A DNA stretch of 64,000 bases from JBOZRQ01 sp050789255. GTDB taxonomy: Bacteria > Bacillota > Sulfobacillia > Symbiobacteriales > Symbiobacteriaceae. This document shows positions 47,156 to 55,351 of this stretch, in pieces. Location: the NCBI GenBank assembly GCA_050789255.1, contig JBOZRQ010000054.1:17186-81185 (forward strand), in the 5' to 3' direction. The notes beneath the pieces were generated by a model that did no database searches, was not told the origin of the DNA, and was given only the letters and a program-made list of their open reading frames with translations. A program made the translations under genes and the position numbers. How positions within the stretch are numbered: the stretch's first letter is position 1; each line of letters begins with the position of its first letter.

Positions 47156-47602
47156 ATGCACCGCATCGTGCTCGAGGGGCAAGAGCTCACCGCCTCCGCC
47201 CTCCATCCATGCAATATCTTCGTCCGTGTGGGCGAATCGGTGGCGATCTACGGACCGCCCGGGTCCGGCAAGAGCCTCCTGCTCCGAGTGCTCGCCCTGA
47301 GGGAGCCCCTTCACACCGGCCGCCTCTTCCTGAACGGGCGGCTGATCAGCCAGATCGGCGAAACGGAATCGGCCAATATTCGTGCTCACGAACTGGCTCT
47401 CCTGCCTTTTGACCACACCATGGGCCCCGTAGGTACCACCATGCAAGTAGTCTTACTGGAAGCGGATTTGATCCCCAGAGATCAACTGGCCGACTTCCTG
47501 CGTGACCGCCCCTCGCACCTGCCCGTGATCATGGCCACAGCCGACCCGCACCGAGCTCTGCTCGCCGACCGGATATTCCGCATGGGATATGACCGCACTT
47601 AA
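47156..47602 (+). CDS. Stripped ABC-type ATPase (148 aa) lacking signature and Walker B motifs
   Basis: The protein starts like an ABC ATPase (MHRIVLEGQELTASALHPCN, VRVGESVAIYGPPGSGKSLL with Walker A GPPGSGKS, then LRVLALREPLHTGRLFLNG and a Q-loop-like ELALLPFDHTMGP). The helical region with LSGGQ and the Walker B LLLDEP are missing; it jumps to LPVIMATADPHRALLADRIF, which corresponds to the H-loop end. So roughly one third of the domain is deleted in frame. It may be decaying, or a non-hydrolysing nucleotide-binding module. The frame is intact and the start is well placed. Confidence 0.75.
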   Translation: MHRIVLEGQELTASALHPCNIFVRVGESVAIYGPPGSGKSLLLRVLALREPLHTGRLFLNGRLISQIGETESANIRAHELALLPFDHTMGPVGTTMQVVLLEADLIPRDQLADFLRDRPSHLPVIMATADPHRALLADRIFRMGYDRT

Positions 47603-47622
47603 TCATTGGAGGCACGAAGAAC

Positions 47623-48141
47623 ATGACGCAGCGCACCTGGACGCTTCACCGAGACCCCAACAACAAGTACGGCGGCCGTCTCACCCTAGGTACCCGCGAG
47701 GTCGAACTCCCGGACGACGCCGTGATCTCCGTGACGCTCGGCGAGCGTTTCACGGTGTGGCGGACGATCCTGAACAGCATTATGAACCAGTTTGTCATGA
47801 AGCAGGTGGCGAAGAACGAGGGCATCCTGTACGCCGAGCTGGTTGGTGACGCCAAGGCGGCCTACGGCCTGACCTTGACGGTCTTTACCGGAAAGTCCAT
47901 GACCAAGTTCCGGGACAGCGGGGCGCACAAGTTCGCAAAGAACTTCCTGAGCTGGGTGTTCTACAGCGGCAAGACCCACGCCTACTTCCTGACCTGGTCC
48001 GCCAAGGGTCGGATTCCGACCGCCGAAGAGGCCCGGGCCATGGTCAAGGAGTACGGCCGCTTCGTAGAGGGCGGCATGGAGCAGCGGTCGCAGCGCCCGC
48101 CCCGGCAGGCCTGGTACGAGGTGCTGAAGGTGGCTCAATAA
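47623..48141 (+). CDS. Uncharacterised protein (172 aa)
   Basis: ATG 47623 follows GGAGGCACGAAGA, 20 bases after the stripped ABC gene, so the two are probably co-transcribed. The sequence is strand-rich at the start (TWTLHRDPNNKYGGRLTLGT, DAVISVTLGERFTVWRTILN), has a helix (MNQFVMKQVAKNEGILYAEL) and an aromatic middle (FLSWVFYSGKTHAYFLTWSA), then a basic tail. It is soluble by appearance. I do not recognise a family or catalytic motif. Confidence 0.68.
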   Translation: MTQRTWTLHRDPNNKYGGRLTLGTREVELPDDAVISVTLGERFTVWRTILNSIMNQFVMKQVAKNEGILYAELVGDAKAAYGLTLTVFTGKSMTKFRDSGAHKFAKNFLSWVFYSGKTHAYFLTWSAKGRIPTAEEARAMVKEYGRFVEGGMEQRSQRPPRQAWYEVLKVAQ

Positions 48142-48152
48142 GGACAGACAGA

Positions 48153-48188
48153 GGCCGGGAGGCGAACACCTCCCGGCCCTTCTCATTT
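48153..48188 (+). terminator. Intrinsic terminator after the 172-aa protein gene
   Basis: GGCCGGGAGG (48153-48162) pairs over 10 bp with CCTCCCGGCC (48169-48178), followed by CTTCTCATTT. Confidence 0.8.
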
Positions 48189-48957
48189 ATTCGGTTAGGC
48201 TGCTGCCGCAGGTCGCACAGTATGTCCAGTCGGTTTCTACCGGGCGCCGGCAGTCGTGGCAGGTGGGATGCAGGGCCATCCCGCACCGCACGCAGAACGC
48301 CGCATCCTTGACGGTCTCAGCCCCGCAGCCCGGACAGGGGGGCTGAGCCGCTTCCTGTACCCGCCGGTTGATCAGCCAGACGGCCAAGGCGAGCGGCGCC
48401 GCCAGCACGCCCAGCAGGGCCCAGCCCGGAGCAGCCGTGCTGCCGTGGTCACGGGCGTCCAGGTAGATCCAAGCGGCGAGGGAGAGCCAGGCCAGCACTG
48501 CCGCTGCCAACCCGGCCAGGTAGGTTGGCACCCCTACCTTTTCAGGCAGGACCGGCCGGACCGACGCGACCCCAATTGCCCACTCCTTGCCGTCCGGCGC
48601 CTTGATGATCGAGGCCATGCCCTGCAGCGGCTGGGCGGGATCGAACGGCATAGCCTCCTTGTAGGTTTTCCCCTCCCAATCCGGAGGGTTTGCGGCCAGC
48701 ACGAGACTCTCGGGGGAGTACTCCGAGACGAAGACCCGCTCGATCCCTCGTGGCAGCACCAGACCATGTACGGCATCCGCCACCGCTGGCGTATACCCCG
48801 TGGTCCGAATCATCTCCTCGATCGCCCCCGTTGGATCCTGCGGAACCGGCTCGAACCGATGCCACTGGTCAAGGAACAGCCTCCCCACCCCGATGCCCGC
48901 CACCGCCAACAGACCAAACATCACAGCCGCCACAGCGGCAATACGCTTCCAGTTCAT
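48187..48957 (-). CDS. Membrane protein with C-terminal double zinc ribbon
   Basis: This 256-aa protein has an N-terminal membrane segment (IAAVAAVMFGLLAVAGIGVG), an extracytoplasmic domain of about 110 residues, and two more membrane helices (YLAGLAAAVLAWLSLAAWIY; WALLGVLAAPLALAVWLINR). The cytoplasmic tail carries four CxxC pairs: CPGCGAE, CVRCGM, CHDCRRP and CATCGSS, a double zinc ribbon. It follows the sigma/membrane-protein pair by three bases and completes a three-gene operon. The topology suggests an envelope sensor that reports to a cytoplasmic partner; this is inference. Confidence 0.82.
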   Translation of the reverse strand: MNWKRIAAVAAVMFGLLAVAGIGVGRLFLDQWHRFEPVPQDPTGAIEEMIRTTGYTPAVADAVHGLVLPRGIERVFVSEYSPESLVLAANPPDWEGKTYKEAMPFDPAQPLQGMASIIKAPDGKEWAIGVASVRPVLPEKVGVPTYLAGLAAAVLAWLSLAAWIYLDARDHGSTAAPGWALLGVLAAPLALAVWLINRRVQEAAQPPCPGCGAETVKDAAFCVRCGMALHPTCHDCRRPVETDWTYCATCGSSLTE

Positions 48958-48960
48958 AAG

Positions 48961-49224
48961 CTAAACTCCCTTTCGCAGAAGGATCGGCGTCATGCAGGCG
49001 GCTGCCAACAGAAGGCCGGCGAGCCACCACACGCTGGGGCCAAAGTAAAACATCAATGCCACCAGCGGGCAGACCGCTGCAACCACCAGCGGCCATTCCG
49101 GCTCCTTCTTTCGGTCAGCCTTACCCAGACGCTGGCGAATCACAGCCACGGTATAACGAACATCCGGGGGCTCCGGGGCGCCCGCCGACCGGACCCGCCC
49201 CAGCAGTTCCTCCATCTCCTTCAT
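48961..49224 (-). CDS. Small membrane protein partnered with ECF sigma 3, putative anti-sigma factor
   Basis: This 87-aa protein has a cytoplasmic helix (MEELLGRVRSAGAPEPPDVR, TVAVIRQRLGKADRKK) and two membrane segments (EWPLVVAAVCPLVALMFYFG and WWLAGLLLAAACMTPILL). It overlaps the sigma gene by four bases (ATGA), the classic anti-sigma position. It lacks the zinc anti-sigma motif HxxxCxxC. The short cytoplasmic part would have to do the binding. The role is by context. Confidence 0.72.
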   Translation of the reverse strand: MKEMEELLGRVRSAGAPEPPDVRYTVAVIRQRLGKADRKKEPEWPLVVAAVCPLVALMFYFGPSVWWLAGLLLAAACMTPILLRKGV

Positions 49225-49721
49225 TGGTCGGGCACCTCCGTGAGCAAGCTTCGTTTGAGCCGGGCCAGGCCGTTGTGGATCCGGGACCGCACCGTGCCGA
49301 TCGGACAGACCAGCACCTGGGCGATCTCCTCATAAGTAAGGTCGTGGAAATAGCGCAGCACCAAGGCCGACCGCTGCTCTACGGGAAGCGCCACCAGGGC
49401 CTCCCGGACCTCGTCAAGATGAATGCGCCGCAGCGCATCATCTTCGGCCGCGTCTGTCCACACGTCCACGGTCTCATCGAGCGGTAGGTCTAGGCCCCGT
49501 CGGGCCTGCCGCCGCCACCGGTCACGCACCAGGTTTGCAGCGATGCGGAACAGCCAGGTGGCCACCGATGCCTCCGGGCGGTAGCGCTTTGCCGCCTGGA
49601 GCGCCCGGACGAAGGTCTCCTGCATCAGCTCCTCGGCCAGGTCGGCGTCGCCGCACATGCGGTACAGGAAGGCGAAGAGGGAGCCCTGGTGGTTGGCCAC
49701 CAGGTCCTCAAGGTTCTCCAC
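49221..49721 (-). CDS. ECF-type RNA polymerase sigma factor (3)
   Basis: GTG 49721 follows GGAGGTG and gives 166 aa. Region 2: LVANHQGSLFAFLYRMCGDA, LAEELMQETFVRALQAAKRY, SVATWLFRIAANLVRDRWRR. Region 4: VREALVALPVEQRSALVLRY, YEEIAQVLVCPIGTVRSRIH. It is a typical ECF factor near the SigW/SigE-actinobacterial size. The frame runs upstream to 49850 but without support. A candidate ECF-type promoter (TGAAC, 16 bases, CGTT) lies directly before it, suggesting autoregulation. It heads a three-gene operon with two membrane proteins. Confidence 0.93.
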   Translation of the reverse strand: MENLEDLVANHQGSLFAFLYRMCGDADLAEELMQETFVRALQAAKRYRPEASVATWLFRIAANLVRDRWRRQARRGLDLPLDETVDVWTDAAEDDALRRIHLDEVREALVALPVEQRSALVLRYFHDLTYEEIAQVLVCPIGTVRSRIHNGLARLKRSLLTEVPDQ

Positions 49722-49742
49722 TTCATCACCTCCGCAGAAATA

Positions 49743-49767
49743 AACGCCCAACCGGCGGAAAAGTTCA
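49743..49767 (-). promoter_or_regulatory. Candidate ECF-type autoregulated promoter
   Basis: On the minus strand TGAAC (49767-49763) and CGTT (49746-49743) are 16 bases apart, the spacing and sequence usual for ECF sigma promoters. The start codon lies 22 bases downstream, with its ribosome binding site between. Confidence 0.4.
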
Positions 49768-49802
49768 AGGGTGAACGCACATTTTACGGCACCATCTCCC
49801 CA

Positions 49803-49831
49803 TTGACACCAACAGGAACCATGGATATAAT
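49803..49831 (+). promoter_or_regulatory. Perfect consensus sigma-A promoter for helD
   Basis: TTGACA (49803-49808), exactly 17 bases, then TATAAT (49826-49831). Both hexamers match the consensus at all twelve positions. The GTG start of helD is 55 bases downstream. Confidence 0.9.
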
Positions 49832-49885
49832 AGTAAATCCGTCTATGCAATACTTTAGAAATTTGCTGACAGGAGGTGCCCCGCG

Positions 49886-52096
49886 GTGGGGGTAGAGGCT
49901 CATCCCGCCTACCCAGAGGAGTCGGGACGGCTCAAGGGAACCCTCGGTGAGGTCCGGACCCAGCTTGCCGAGCTGCGCGCAGTACCAGGCCTGAACATGC
50001 CCGAACTGATCGATGACTCCATGGAAGCGATGCTGGTGGCCGAACTCGCCCTGGAACGCCTGCGGCTCAAGACCATTCGCAGCCTGGAGCTGGCGGAGCG
50101 GGAGACCTACTTCGGGCGCCTCGACTTCCAGGAGAAGGGCGCCGACAAGATCGAGAAGCTCTACATCGGCAAAGCTGGCGTCCAGGACAAAGCGACGGAC
50201 CAGCCCATGGTGATTGACTGGCGAGCCCCAGTGGCTAGCCTCTTTTATTCCACCACGGTCGGCGGCGAGGATGAGGTCACCTACGATGCGCCGGAGGGCG
50301 CCCAGAGCGGGTACATCCACCTGAAGCGGAACCTGGGGATCAAGCAGGGCATCCTGCAGCGCATCGTCGACAGCAAAGTGAAGGGCGCCCCCGAAGAGGG
50401 CGAGCCGGTGCTGGACCAGTTCCTGGCCTACCGGCTGCAAGAGAGCCGCGACAGCCGCCTGCGCGACATCGTCTCGACCATTCAGGGCGAGCAGAACGCC
50501 ATCATCCGTGCGCCGATGGACCGCCCGCTGATCATCCAGGGCGTGGCGGGCTCCGGGAAGACCACGGTCGCCCTGCACCGCTTGGCCTACCTACTGTACA
50601 CCTACCGGGAGAAGATCGCAGCCAGCCGGATCGTGATCTTCGCCCCGAACAAGATGTTCCTCGACTACATCTCGGACGTGCTGCCCGAACTCGGCGTCGA
50701 CGGGGTCAAGCAGACCACCTTCGCCGACTGGGCGCTCAAGGAGATCGACGAGCCGGTCACCATTACGGACCCGGCCGACCGCCTGACCCACCTCTTCGCG
50801 CCGGGCGCCGACCCCGGCGAGGGCGACGACGCCCCGGGCCGCTTCAAGGGCTCCCTCTTCTTCATGGATGTCCTGGACAACGCCGTGGTGGAGTTTGAGC
50901 AGAAGTTCGTGCCCGAGGTCGACCTGACCCTGTGGGATGGCGTTCGGCTCCGCTGGCAGACCGTGCACGAGTGGTTCCACGAGAACTACCGCAACAGCCC
51001 GCTCATGGCCCGCAAGGAGCGCTGCATCGCACGGGCCAAGAAGTGGGCCGATGACCACTTCATGCGGCACATTGGCACCCTGCAGGAGAAGGAGCGCCGC
51101 AAGACCATGCGGACCGCCGTCCAGAAGTGGGTGAAGCTTTGGCCGTCGCACACCACGCTGGAGCTCTACCGGGAGATTCTCGGCGGCAAGCCGCCCAAGG
51201 GGAAGCCGCCCGCCCACATCGGCTACCCCGATGTGCCCAAGCGGGTGGTGCAGGACTCCCTGGCGCTGTTCAAGGCCGATGAGGTCGCCACCGAGGACCT
51301 GGCCCCGCTGGTCTACCTCAAGAGCAAGCTGCGGGGCTTCAAGGAAGACCGCCAGCTCGACCACGTGGTGATCGACGAGGCCCAAGACTTCAGCCCCTTC
51401 CAGGTGGAGCTGCTGAAGACCCTGACCCGGCAGGACTCCTTCACGATCCTGGGCGACCTCTCGCAGGGGATTCACGCCTACCAGGGCATTCAGCGCTGGG
51501 AGGAGTTCATGGAGGTCTTTGAGCCCCAGCCCGTCTCCTACTACACCCTGGAGATGAGCTACCGCTCCACCTTCGAGGTCATGACCTTCGCCAACCAGGT
51601 GATCAGCCGGGTCGGGGCGCCAGCCGCCCTGGCCAAGCCGGTCTTCCGGGCGGGCGCCAAGGTGCGGGTCGGCGGGGTCGACGCCTCGGAGCTGCCCAGA
51701 GCGATCGCCGCTGAGATCCACGCCCTGCGGGAGCGCAAGCACGCCTCGATCGCCGTCATGGGCCGCACCGAGAAGGACTGCGAGACGCTGCACAAGGCGC
51801 TCACCGAACTGGGGCTGGACCCCGAGCTGGTCACCCCCCGCCAGACCACCTACAAGGGCGGCCTCTCCGTGATGCCGGTCTACCTGACCAAGGGCCTGGA
51901 GTTCGACGCCGTGATCGTGGCGGATGCCAACGCCGAGGCCTACCGGCTCAGCCCGCGGGATGCCAAGCTGCTGTACGTGGCCTGCACCCGCTCGCTGCAC
52001 GAGCTGTCGGTCTTCTACACGGGGGCGCCCTCCCCGCTGCTGGACGTCGATCCCTCCTCCTACGAGCCCCACGCTGAGCAGGCGCTCGCACAATAA
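49886..52096 (+). CDS. HelD-type RNA polymerase-associated helicase-like ATPase
   Basis: This 736-aa superfamily 1 protein starts at GTG 49886 behind AGGAGGTG. HelD hallmarks are clear: an N-terminal helical arm (ELIDDSMEAMLVAELALERL), YFGRLDF (75-81), MVIDWRAPVASLFY (108-121), Walker A GVAGSGKTT (219-227), RIVIFAPNKMFLDYIS, VVIDEAQDFSPFQ (Walker B), LGDLSQGIHAYQG, and VYLTKGLEFDAVIV and LYVACTRSLHEL at the end. These proteins remove stalled RNA polymerase from DNA and recycle it, and some confer rifamycin tolerance. It is a single-gene unit with a perfect promoter and its own terminator. Confidence 0.93.
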   Translation: MGVEAHPAYPEESGRLKGTLGEVRTQLAELRAVPGLNMPELIDDSMEAMLVAELALERLRLKTIRSLELAERETYFGRLDFQEKGADKIEKLYIGKAGVQDKATDQPMVIDWRAPVASLFYSTTVGGEDEVTYDAPEGAQSGYIHLKRNLGIKQGILQRIVDSKVKGAPEEGEPVLDQFLAYRLQESRDSRLRDIVSTIQGEQNAIIRAPMDRPLIIQGVAGSGKTTVALHRLAYLLYTYREKIAASRIVIFAPNKMFLDYISDVLPELGVDGVKQTTFADWALKEIDEPVTITDPADRLTHLFAPGADPGEGDDAPGRFKGSLFFMDVLDNAVVEFEQKFVPEVDLTLWDGVRLRWQTVHEWFHENYRNSPLMARKERCIARAKKWADDHFMRHIGTLQEKERRKTMRTAVQKWVKLWPSHTTLELYREILGGKPPKGKPPAHIGYPDVPKRVVQDSLALFKADEVATEDLAPLVYLKSKLRGFKEDRQLDHVVIDEAQDFSPFQVELLKTLTRQDSFTILGDLSQGIHAYQGIQRWEEFMEVFEPQPVSYYTLEMSYRSTFEVMTFANQVISRVGAPAALAKPVFRAGAKVRVGGVDASELPRAIAAEIHALRERKHASIAVMGRTEKDCETLHKALTELGLDPELVTPRQTTYKGGLSVMPVYLTKGLEFDAVIVADANAEAYRLSPRDAKLLYVACTRSLHELSVFYTGAPSPLLDVDPSSYEPHAEQALAQ

Positions 52097-52099
52097 GAG

Positions 52100-52127
52100 A
52101 AGGCCGTGGGAGTCCCCACGGCCTTTA
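52100..52127. terminator. Terminator between convergent helD and deacetylase genes
   Basis: AAGGCCGTGGG (52100-52110) pairs over 11 bp with CCCACGGCCTT (52115-52125). T-runs are short on both sides, but its position between convergent ends supports the call. Confidence 0.65.
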
Positions 52128-53003
52128 CCTGCCTGCAAATAGCGTTTTTAACTTGGTGGACAGCCACTCCGGGCTAGCGTGCGGGCTGCCGGCATCCAGC
52201 CGGTGGATCTGGGTGACCCCGGGAGCGTTCACAGCAGAGTCATCCGTACTGTAGATGAACCGGAAACCCAGGCTGCGCAGAATCTCCAGCTCCTCCGGCG
52301 TGCTCGCTCCGTTGGGCAAGGCGAAGTGGAGGGCCTCCTCCTTCACCCCGACCGAGCGGAGCAGATCCCGCACCCGCTCCAAATCGGTCCGGACCCGCGC
52401 CTTGTACTCCTCAACCGTTTCCGCCCGACCCTTGTCGGGCAGCCAGGCCCGGGTCGCCAGCCAGGGGCCTGTTTGCTTTCCGTCTGCAGAGACCGGTACC
52501 TGCCCGTGCCCGTCATAGGAGTGCCCGCCGAGGGTGACCAGCCCGGAGCCGATCATCTCCTCGGCCTGGGCCTTGGTCAGGTGCGGGCTCCAGGCGCCCT
52601 TCCCGTCGGTCTCGAAGAACTTCATCACCGGGAAGATGATCGCCGGCACCCCGTACTTGCGCAGGAGCGGGAAGCCCAGGGTGTAGTTGCTGGCATAGCC
52701 GTCATCGAAGGTGACCAGCACCGACTTGTCGGGCAGGCGCTTCTTTCCGTCCAGGTAGGCGCCGAAATCGGCGGCGGAGACCGGGCGGTAGCCCTCGCCC
52801 AGCAGCATCTGCAGGTGGCTCTCGAAGCGCTCGGGGGTGATCACCCCGGGCTCCTCGGGGCGCTCGGAGGGCGGCGCCAGGTGGTGGTACATCAGCACCG
52901 CCACCCGACCATTAGGCTCGGCGGGGGCCGCTGGCTTGGGCGCACAGCCCGCCAGCAGCACCGTGCCGAAGAGGAGCGCCATCAGGAAGGTCCAGTTCCG
53001 CAT
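52125..53003 (-). CDS. Polysaccharide deacetylase-family lipoprotein
   Basis: This 292-aa exported protein has a lipobox (TVLLAGC) with Cys20. The NodB-type deacetylase domain has VAVLMYHHLAPP, the metal motif VLVTFDDGYASNY (Asp-Asp), the second motif TLGGHSYDGHGQ (two His), and ALPNGASTPEELEILRSLGF at the end. It should remove acetyl groups from cell-wall or exopolysaccharide amino sugars on the outer membrane face. It starts nine bases after a small membrane protein gene on the same strand. The substrate cannot be decided between peptidoglycan and exopolymer. Confidence 0.92.
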   Translation of the reverse strand: MRNWTFLMALLFGTVLLAGCAPKPAAPAEPNGRVAVLMYHHLAPPSERPEEPGVITPERFESHLQMLLGEGYRPVSAADFGAYLDGKKRLPDKSVLVTFDDGYASNYTLGFPLLRKYGVPAIIFPVMKFFETDGKGAWSPHLTKAQAEEMIGSGLVTLGGHSYDGHGQVPVSADGKQTGPWLATRAWLPDKGRAETVEEYKARVRTDLERVRDLLRSVGVKEEALHFALPNGASTPEELEILRSLGFRFIYSTDDSAVNAPGVTQIHRLDAGSPHASPEWLSTKLKTLFAGR

Positions 53004-53012
53004 CCGGGCCTC

Positions 53013-53354
53013 CTATCGCTTGCTAAAGGCTTTGAGCAGCACGTAGGCGCCGTAGGCCACGAGCAGGAACGGCAGCAGCTTGACGGTCATGCCAATGGCG
53101 GCGCCCGCCAGGCGCAGCGTGGCAAACATGGTGGAGAACAACAGGGCGGGAACGGCCATCAGGCCGAAAACGGTCGCCGCAGCGTAGCCCCACTTGCCGA
53201 TTGCCTTGGTGGAGGCGCCAAACGCCAGGGCGGCAGCGATGATCAGGAAGAGGAACCACCCCGAAGCGAAGAGCTTCAGCAGAAACAGGGCGCCCAGCGC
53301 CACGATGATCAGCCCAAGGGTCTTATTCAAAGCACGTCTCTCCTCATGTGCCAA
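53013..53354 (-). CDS. Small polytopic membrane protein (113 aa)
   Basis: After the charged start MAHEERRALNK there are four hydrophobic segments (TLGLIIVALGALFLLKLFAS, LFLIIAAALAFGASTKAIGK, AAATVFGLMAVPALLFSTMF, LLPFLLVAYGAYVLLKAF). No motif or family is recognised. It is immediately upstream of the deacetylase lipoprotein, so a role in envelope polymer handling is possible. Overlapping ORFs in other frames are weaker than this one. Confidence 0.65.
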   Translation of the reverse strand: MAHEERRALNKTLGLIIVALGALFLLKLFASGWFLFLIIAAALAFGASTKAIGKWGYAAATVFGLMAVPALLFSTMFATLRLAGAAIGMTVKLLPFLLVAYGAYVLLKAFSKR

Positions 53355-53473
53355 GCGTTCTGCCTTGAAGAACTCTGCATGTGCCCAAAAGGTTCGATTA
53401 GGACACGAAAAAGACCTGCCACGCAGGGATTGGACTGCCCGTCACGAAGGATGCCAGCGGAGGCGATGCCGAG

Positions 53474-53716
53474 ATGATGGAGTTCCTCAAGGGCGCCCTG
53501 CTGTCGCTGGTCGTCAACACACTCGCCGTGGTAGGCTGGGCCTACATGGGACCCCTGTGGCCCTCCCTCGGCAACGTGCTGCTGGCGCTCCTTCTGCTCG
53601 GTATTTACGGGCTGGAAAACAAGTGGGCCTTCCCCACCGGGTACTGGGCGGTCCAGCTGGTCGCCATTGTCCTCTGGGTTTCGGGGATCGGCGCCCTCCT
53701 GCAGTTGGCGGGCTAA
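53474..53716 (+). CDS. Small membrane protein (80 aa) upstream of the ABC-2 permeases
   Basis: ATG 53474 opens a chain of three hydrophobic segments (FLKGALLSLVVNTLAVVGWA, LGNVLLALLLLGIYGLE, WAVQLVAIVLWVSGIGALLQ) joined by short loops. It lies 22 bases before the first permease gene and is probably co-transcribed. It could be an accessory subunit. I do not recognise it. Confidence 0.6.
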   Translation: MMEFLKGALLSLVVNTLAVVGWAYMGPLWPSLGNVLLALLLLGIYGLENKWAFPTGYWAVQLVAIVLWVSGIGALLQLAG

Positions 53717-53738
53717 CGCAGCAAGAGGTGACAATCGA

Positions 53739-54521
53739 TTGGTTTACGCCTACCTCGCCCGCACCGGCTACATGCGCAACACGACTTACCGCTGGTCCCA
53801 CATGCTCAACAACCTGGCCAGCCTGGTCTTCGGCTTCCTCTACATCTCCCTGTGGCAAGCCGTCGCCCCGGAAACAGCCGCCGCCGGGGACCCTTACAAC
53901 CGGGCCACCATGGTGAACATGATGATCGTGGCCCAGGTCTTTGCCTGGACAAACGGGTTTCTGCCTCATGGCCTGGGAATCCACCTGACTATTCGCGATG
54001 GCACCATCGCCACGCATATGGCCCGGCCGATCCCGTACTTCCCCATGATCATCATGCGGGAGGTAGGTAACGTCCTCTATCAATTCCTTTGGCGCGGCAT
54101 GCCCATTGCTATCATGTTCGCCTTTACCCTGGGTTTCCCAAGGCCGGCGTCGGGTCTGTCGCTGCTGATGACGGTGCCGAGCCTGGTTTTGGGCAGCTAC
54201 GTCACCATGACCCTGCTCTACACCGTGGGCATCACCAGCTTGTGGACCACGGAGGTCCGCTGGGCCCAGTGGCTCTACTTCACAACGCTGACCTTGCTTT
54301 CGGGGGGATGGATCCCCGCTGATATCCTGCCGGGATGGCTCGGCAAGGTGGCGCCCTACCTGCCCTTCGCCTCGCAGATGTACTACCCGGTACGCATCTA
54401 TATGGGCTTGAGCGACCCCTCCGGGCTGCTGGTCCAGGTTGCCTGGGCGGTCGCCATGACGGTATGGTGCCTGTGGATTACCCACAGGGCGCAGGCTCGG
54501 ATTGTCGTGCAAGGAGGCTAG
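53739..54521 (+). CDS. ABC-2-type transporter permease (1)
   Basis: TTG 53739 with AAGAGGTG upstream gives 260 aa. Six hydrophobic segments are seen. It resembles the DUF990-type ABC-2 permeases in starting with a short cytoplasmic part (YAYLARTGYMRNTTYRWSHM), then NNLASLVFGFLYISLW, a first loop with FLPHGLGIHLTIRDGTIATH and ARPIPYFPMIIMREVG, and the later GGWIPADILPGWLGKVAPYLPF near the C-terminus. The companion gene begins five bases later. Neither gene adjoins an ATPase gene, which such transporters need. Confidence 0.85.
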   Translation: MVYAYLARTGYMRNTTYRWSHMLNNLASLVFGFLYISLWQAVAPETAAAGDPYNRATMVNMMIVAQVFAWTNGFLPHGLGIHLTIRDGTIATHMARPIPYFPMIIMREVGNVLYQFLWRGMPIAIMFAFTLGFPRPASGLSLLMTVPSLVLGSYVTMTLLYTVGITSLWTTEVRWAQWLYFTTLTLLSGGWIPADILPGWLGKVAPYLPFASQMYYPVRIYMGLSDPSGLLVQVAWAVAMTVWCLWITHRAQARIVVQGG

Positions 54522-54526
54522 AGCAG

Positions 54527-55309
54527 ATGGAGCTCTATATTCGGCTCTTGGCCGCCAGCATACGCGCCCGCATGCAGTACAAGATCGACTTCGTGCTCAC
54601 GGCCCTGCTCTACGCAGTGGGCGCCTCCCTGGAGTTCCTCACCCTGGCAACCATTCTCTACCGGTATCCCTCCATCGGCGGCTGGGGCCTGTACGAAGTG
54701 GCAATCCTGAGTGGAATCGCCAATAGCTCCTACGCCCTCTTTCGGCTCTTCGGCCCCGAACTGAATAACTTCGAGAAATACCTGGTGACCGGCGAGTTCG
54801 ACAGTGTGCTGATACGCCCCTGGCCCTCGCTCCTGACCCTGCTCTCCCGCAACTTCGACCTGGGTCGGGTGGGCTCGACGGTCCTGGGCTATGCAATGGT
54901 CTTCCTGGGGGTCCGGGGGGTGATTTCCCAGGGCGCCCCGCTCTGGGTGGCGCCTTACGCCTTTCTCATGCCGCTGATCGGCGCGGTCGTGGTCGCTGCT
55001 ATGTGCCTGGTCACAGCGGCCGCTGGCTTCTGGCTCACCCGCATTGATGAACTCTCCACCTTCACCCTGAACGCCCCGGTCACGGCGGGCAACTACCCCA
55101 CCCACATCTTCCCTGGCTGGATGCGCCGCCTGCTGACCGCCGTGCTGCCGGTCGCCACCTTCGGCTACTTCCCCCTGAACTACGCCCTCGGCAAGGGCGG
55201 CGCCCCCTGGCACCTGGCCCTGCCCTTCATCTCCGCTGTGCTCTCGGTCTGGGTCTCGCTCCAGTTCTGGCACTGGGGCGAGCGGCACTACCAGAGTACG
55301 GGAAGCTGA
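54527..55309 (+). CDS. ABC-2-type transporter permease (2)
   Basis: ATG 54527 follows AAGGAGG nine bases upstream and gives 260 aa. Architecture matches the first permease (ASIRARMQYKIDFVLTALLY, GPELNNFEKYLVTGEFDSVL-IRPWP, FLMPLIGAVVVAAMCLVTAA, NYPTHIFPGWMRRLLTAVLP), so the two probably form the heterodimeric membrane pore of an exporter. The ATPase must come from elsewhere in the genome; the only ABC-like protein in the window (47156-47602) is stripped of essential motifs. A terminator follows. Confidence 0.85.
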   Translation: MELYIRLLAASIRARMQYKIDFVLTALLYAVGASLEFLTLATILYRYPSIGGWGLYEVAILSGIANSSYALFRLFGPELNNFEKYLVTGEFDSVLIRPWPSLLTLLSRNFDLGRVGSTVLGYAMVFLGVRGVISQGAPLWVAPYAFLMPLIGAVVVAAMCLVTAAAGFWLTRIDELSTFTLNAPVTAGNYPTHIFPGWMRRLLTAVLPVATFGYFPLNYALGKGGAPWHLALPFISAVLSVWVSLQFWHWGERHYQSTGS

Positions 55310-55316
55310 GAAATGG

Positions 55317-55351
55317 AAACCGCGCCCCCATCACGGGTGGCGCGGTTTTTC
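55317..55351. terminator. Terminator between the permease genes and the convergent TPR-peptidase gene
   Basis: AACCGCGCC (55318-55326) pairs with GGCGCGGTT (55339-55347), followed by TTTCTCG. It overlaps the last codons of the convergent gene. Confidence 0.75.
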
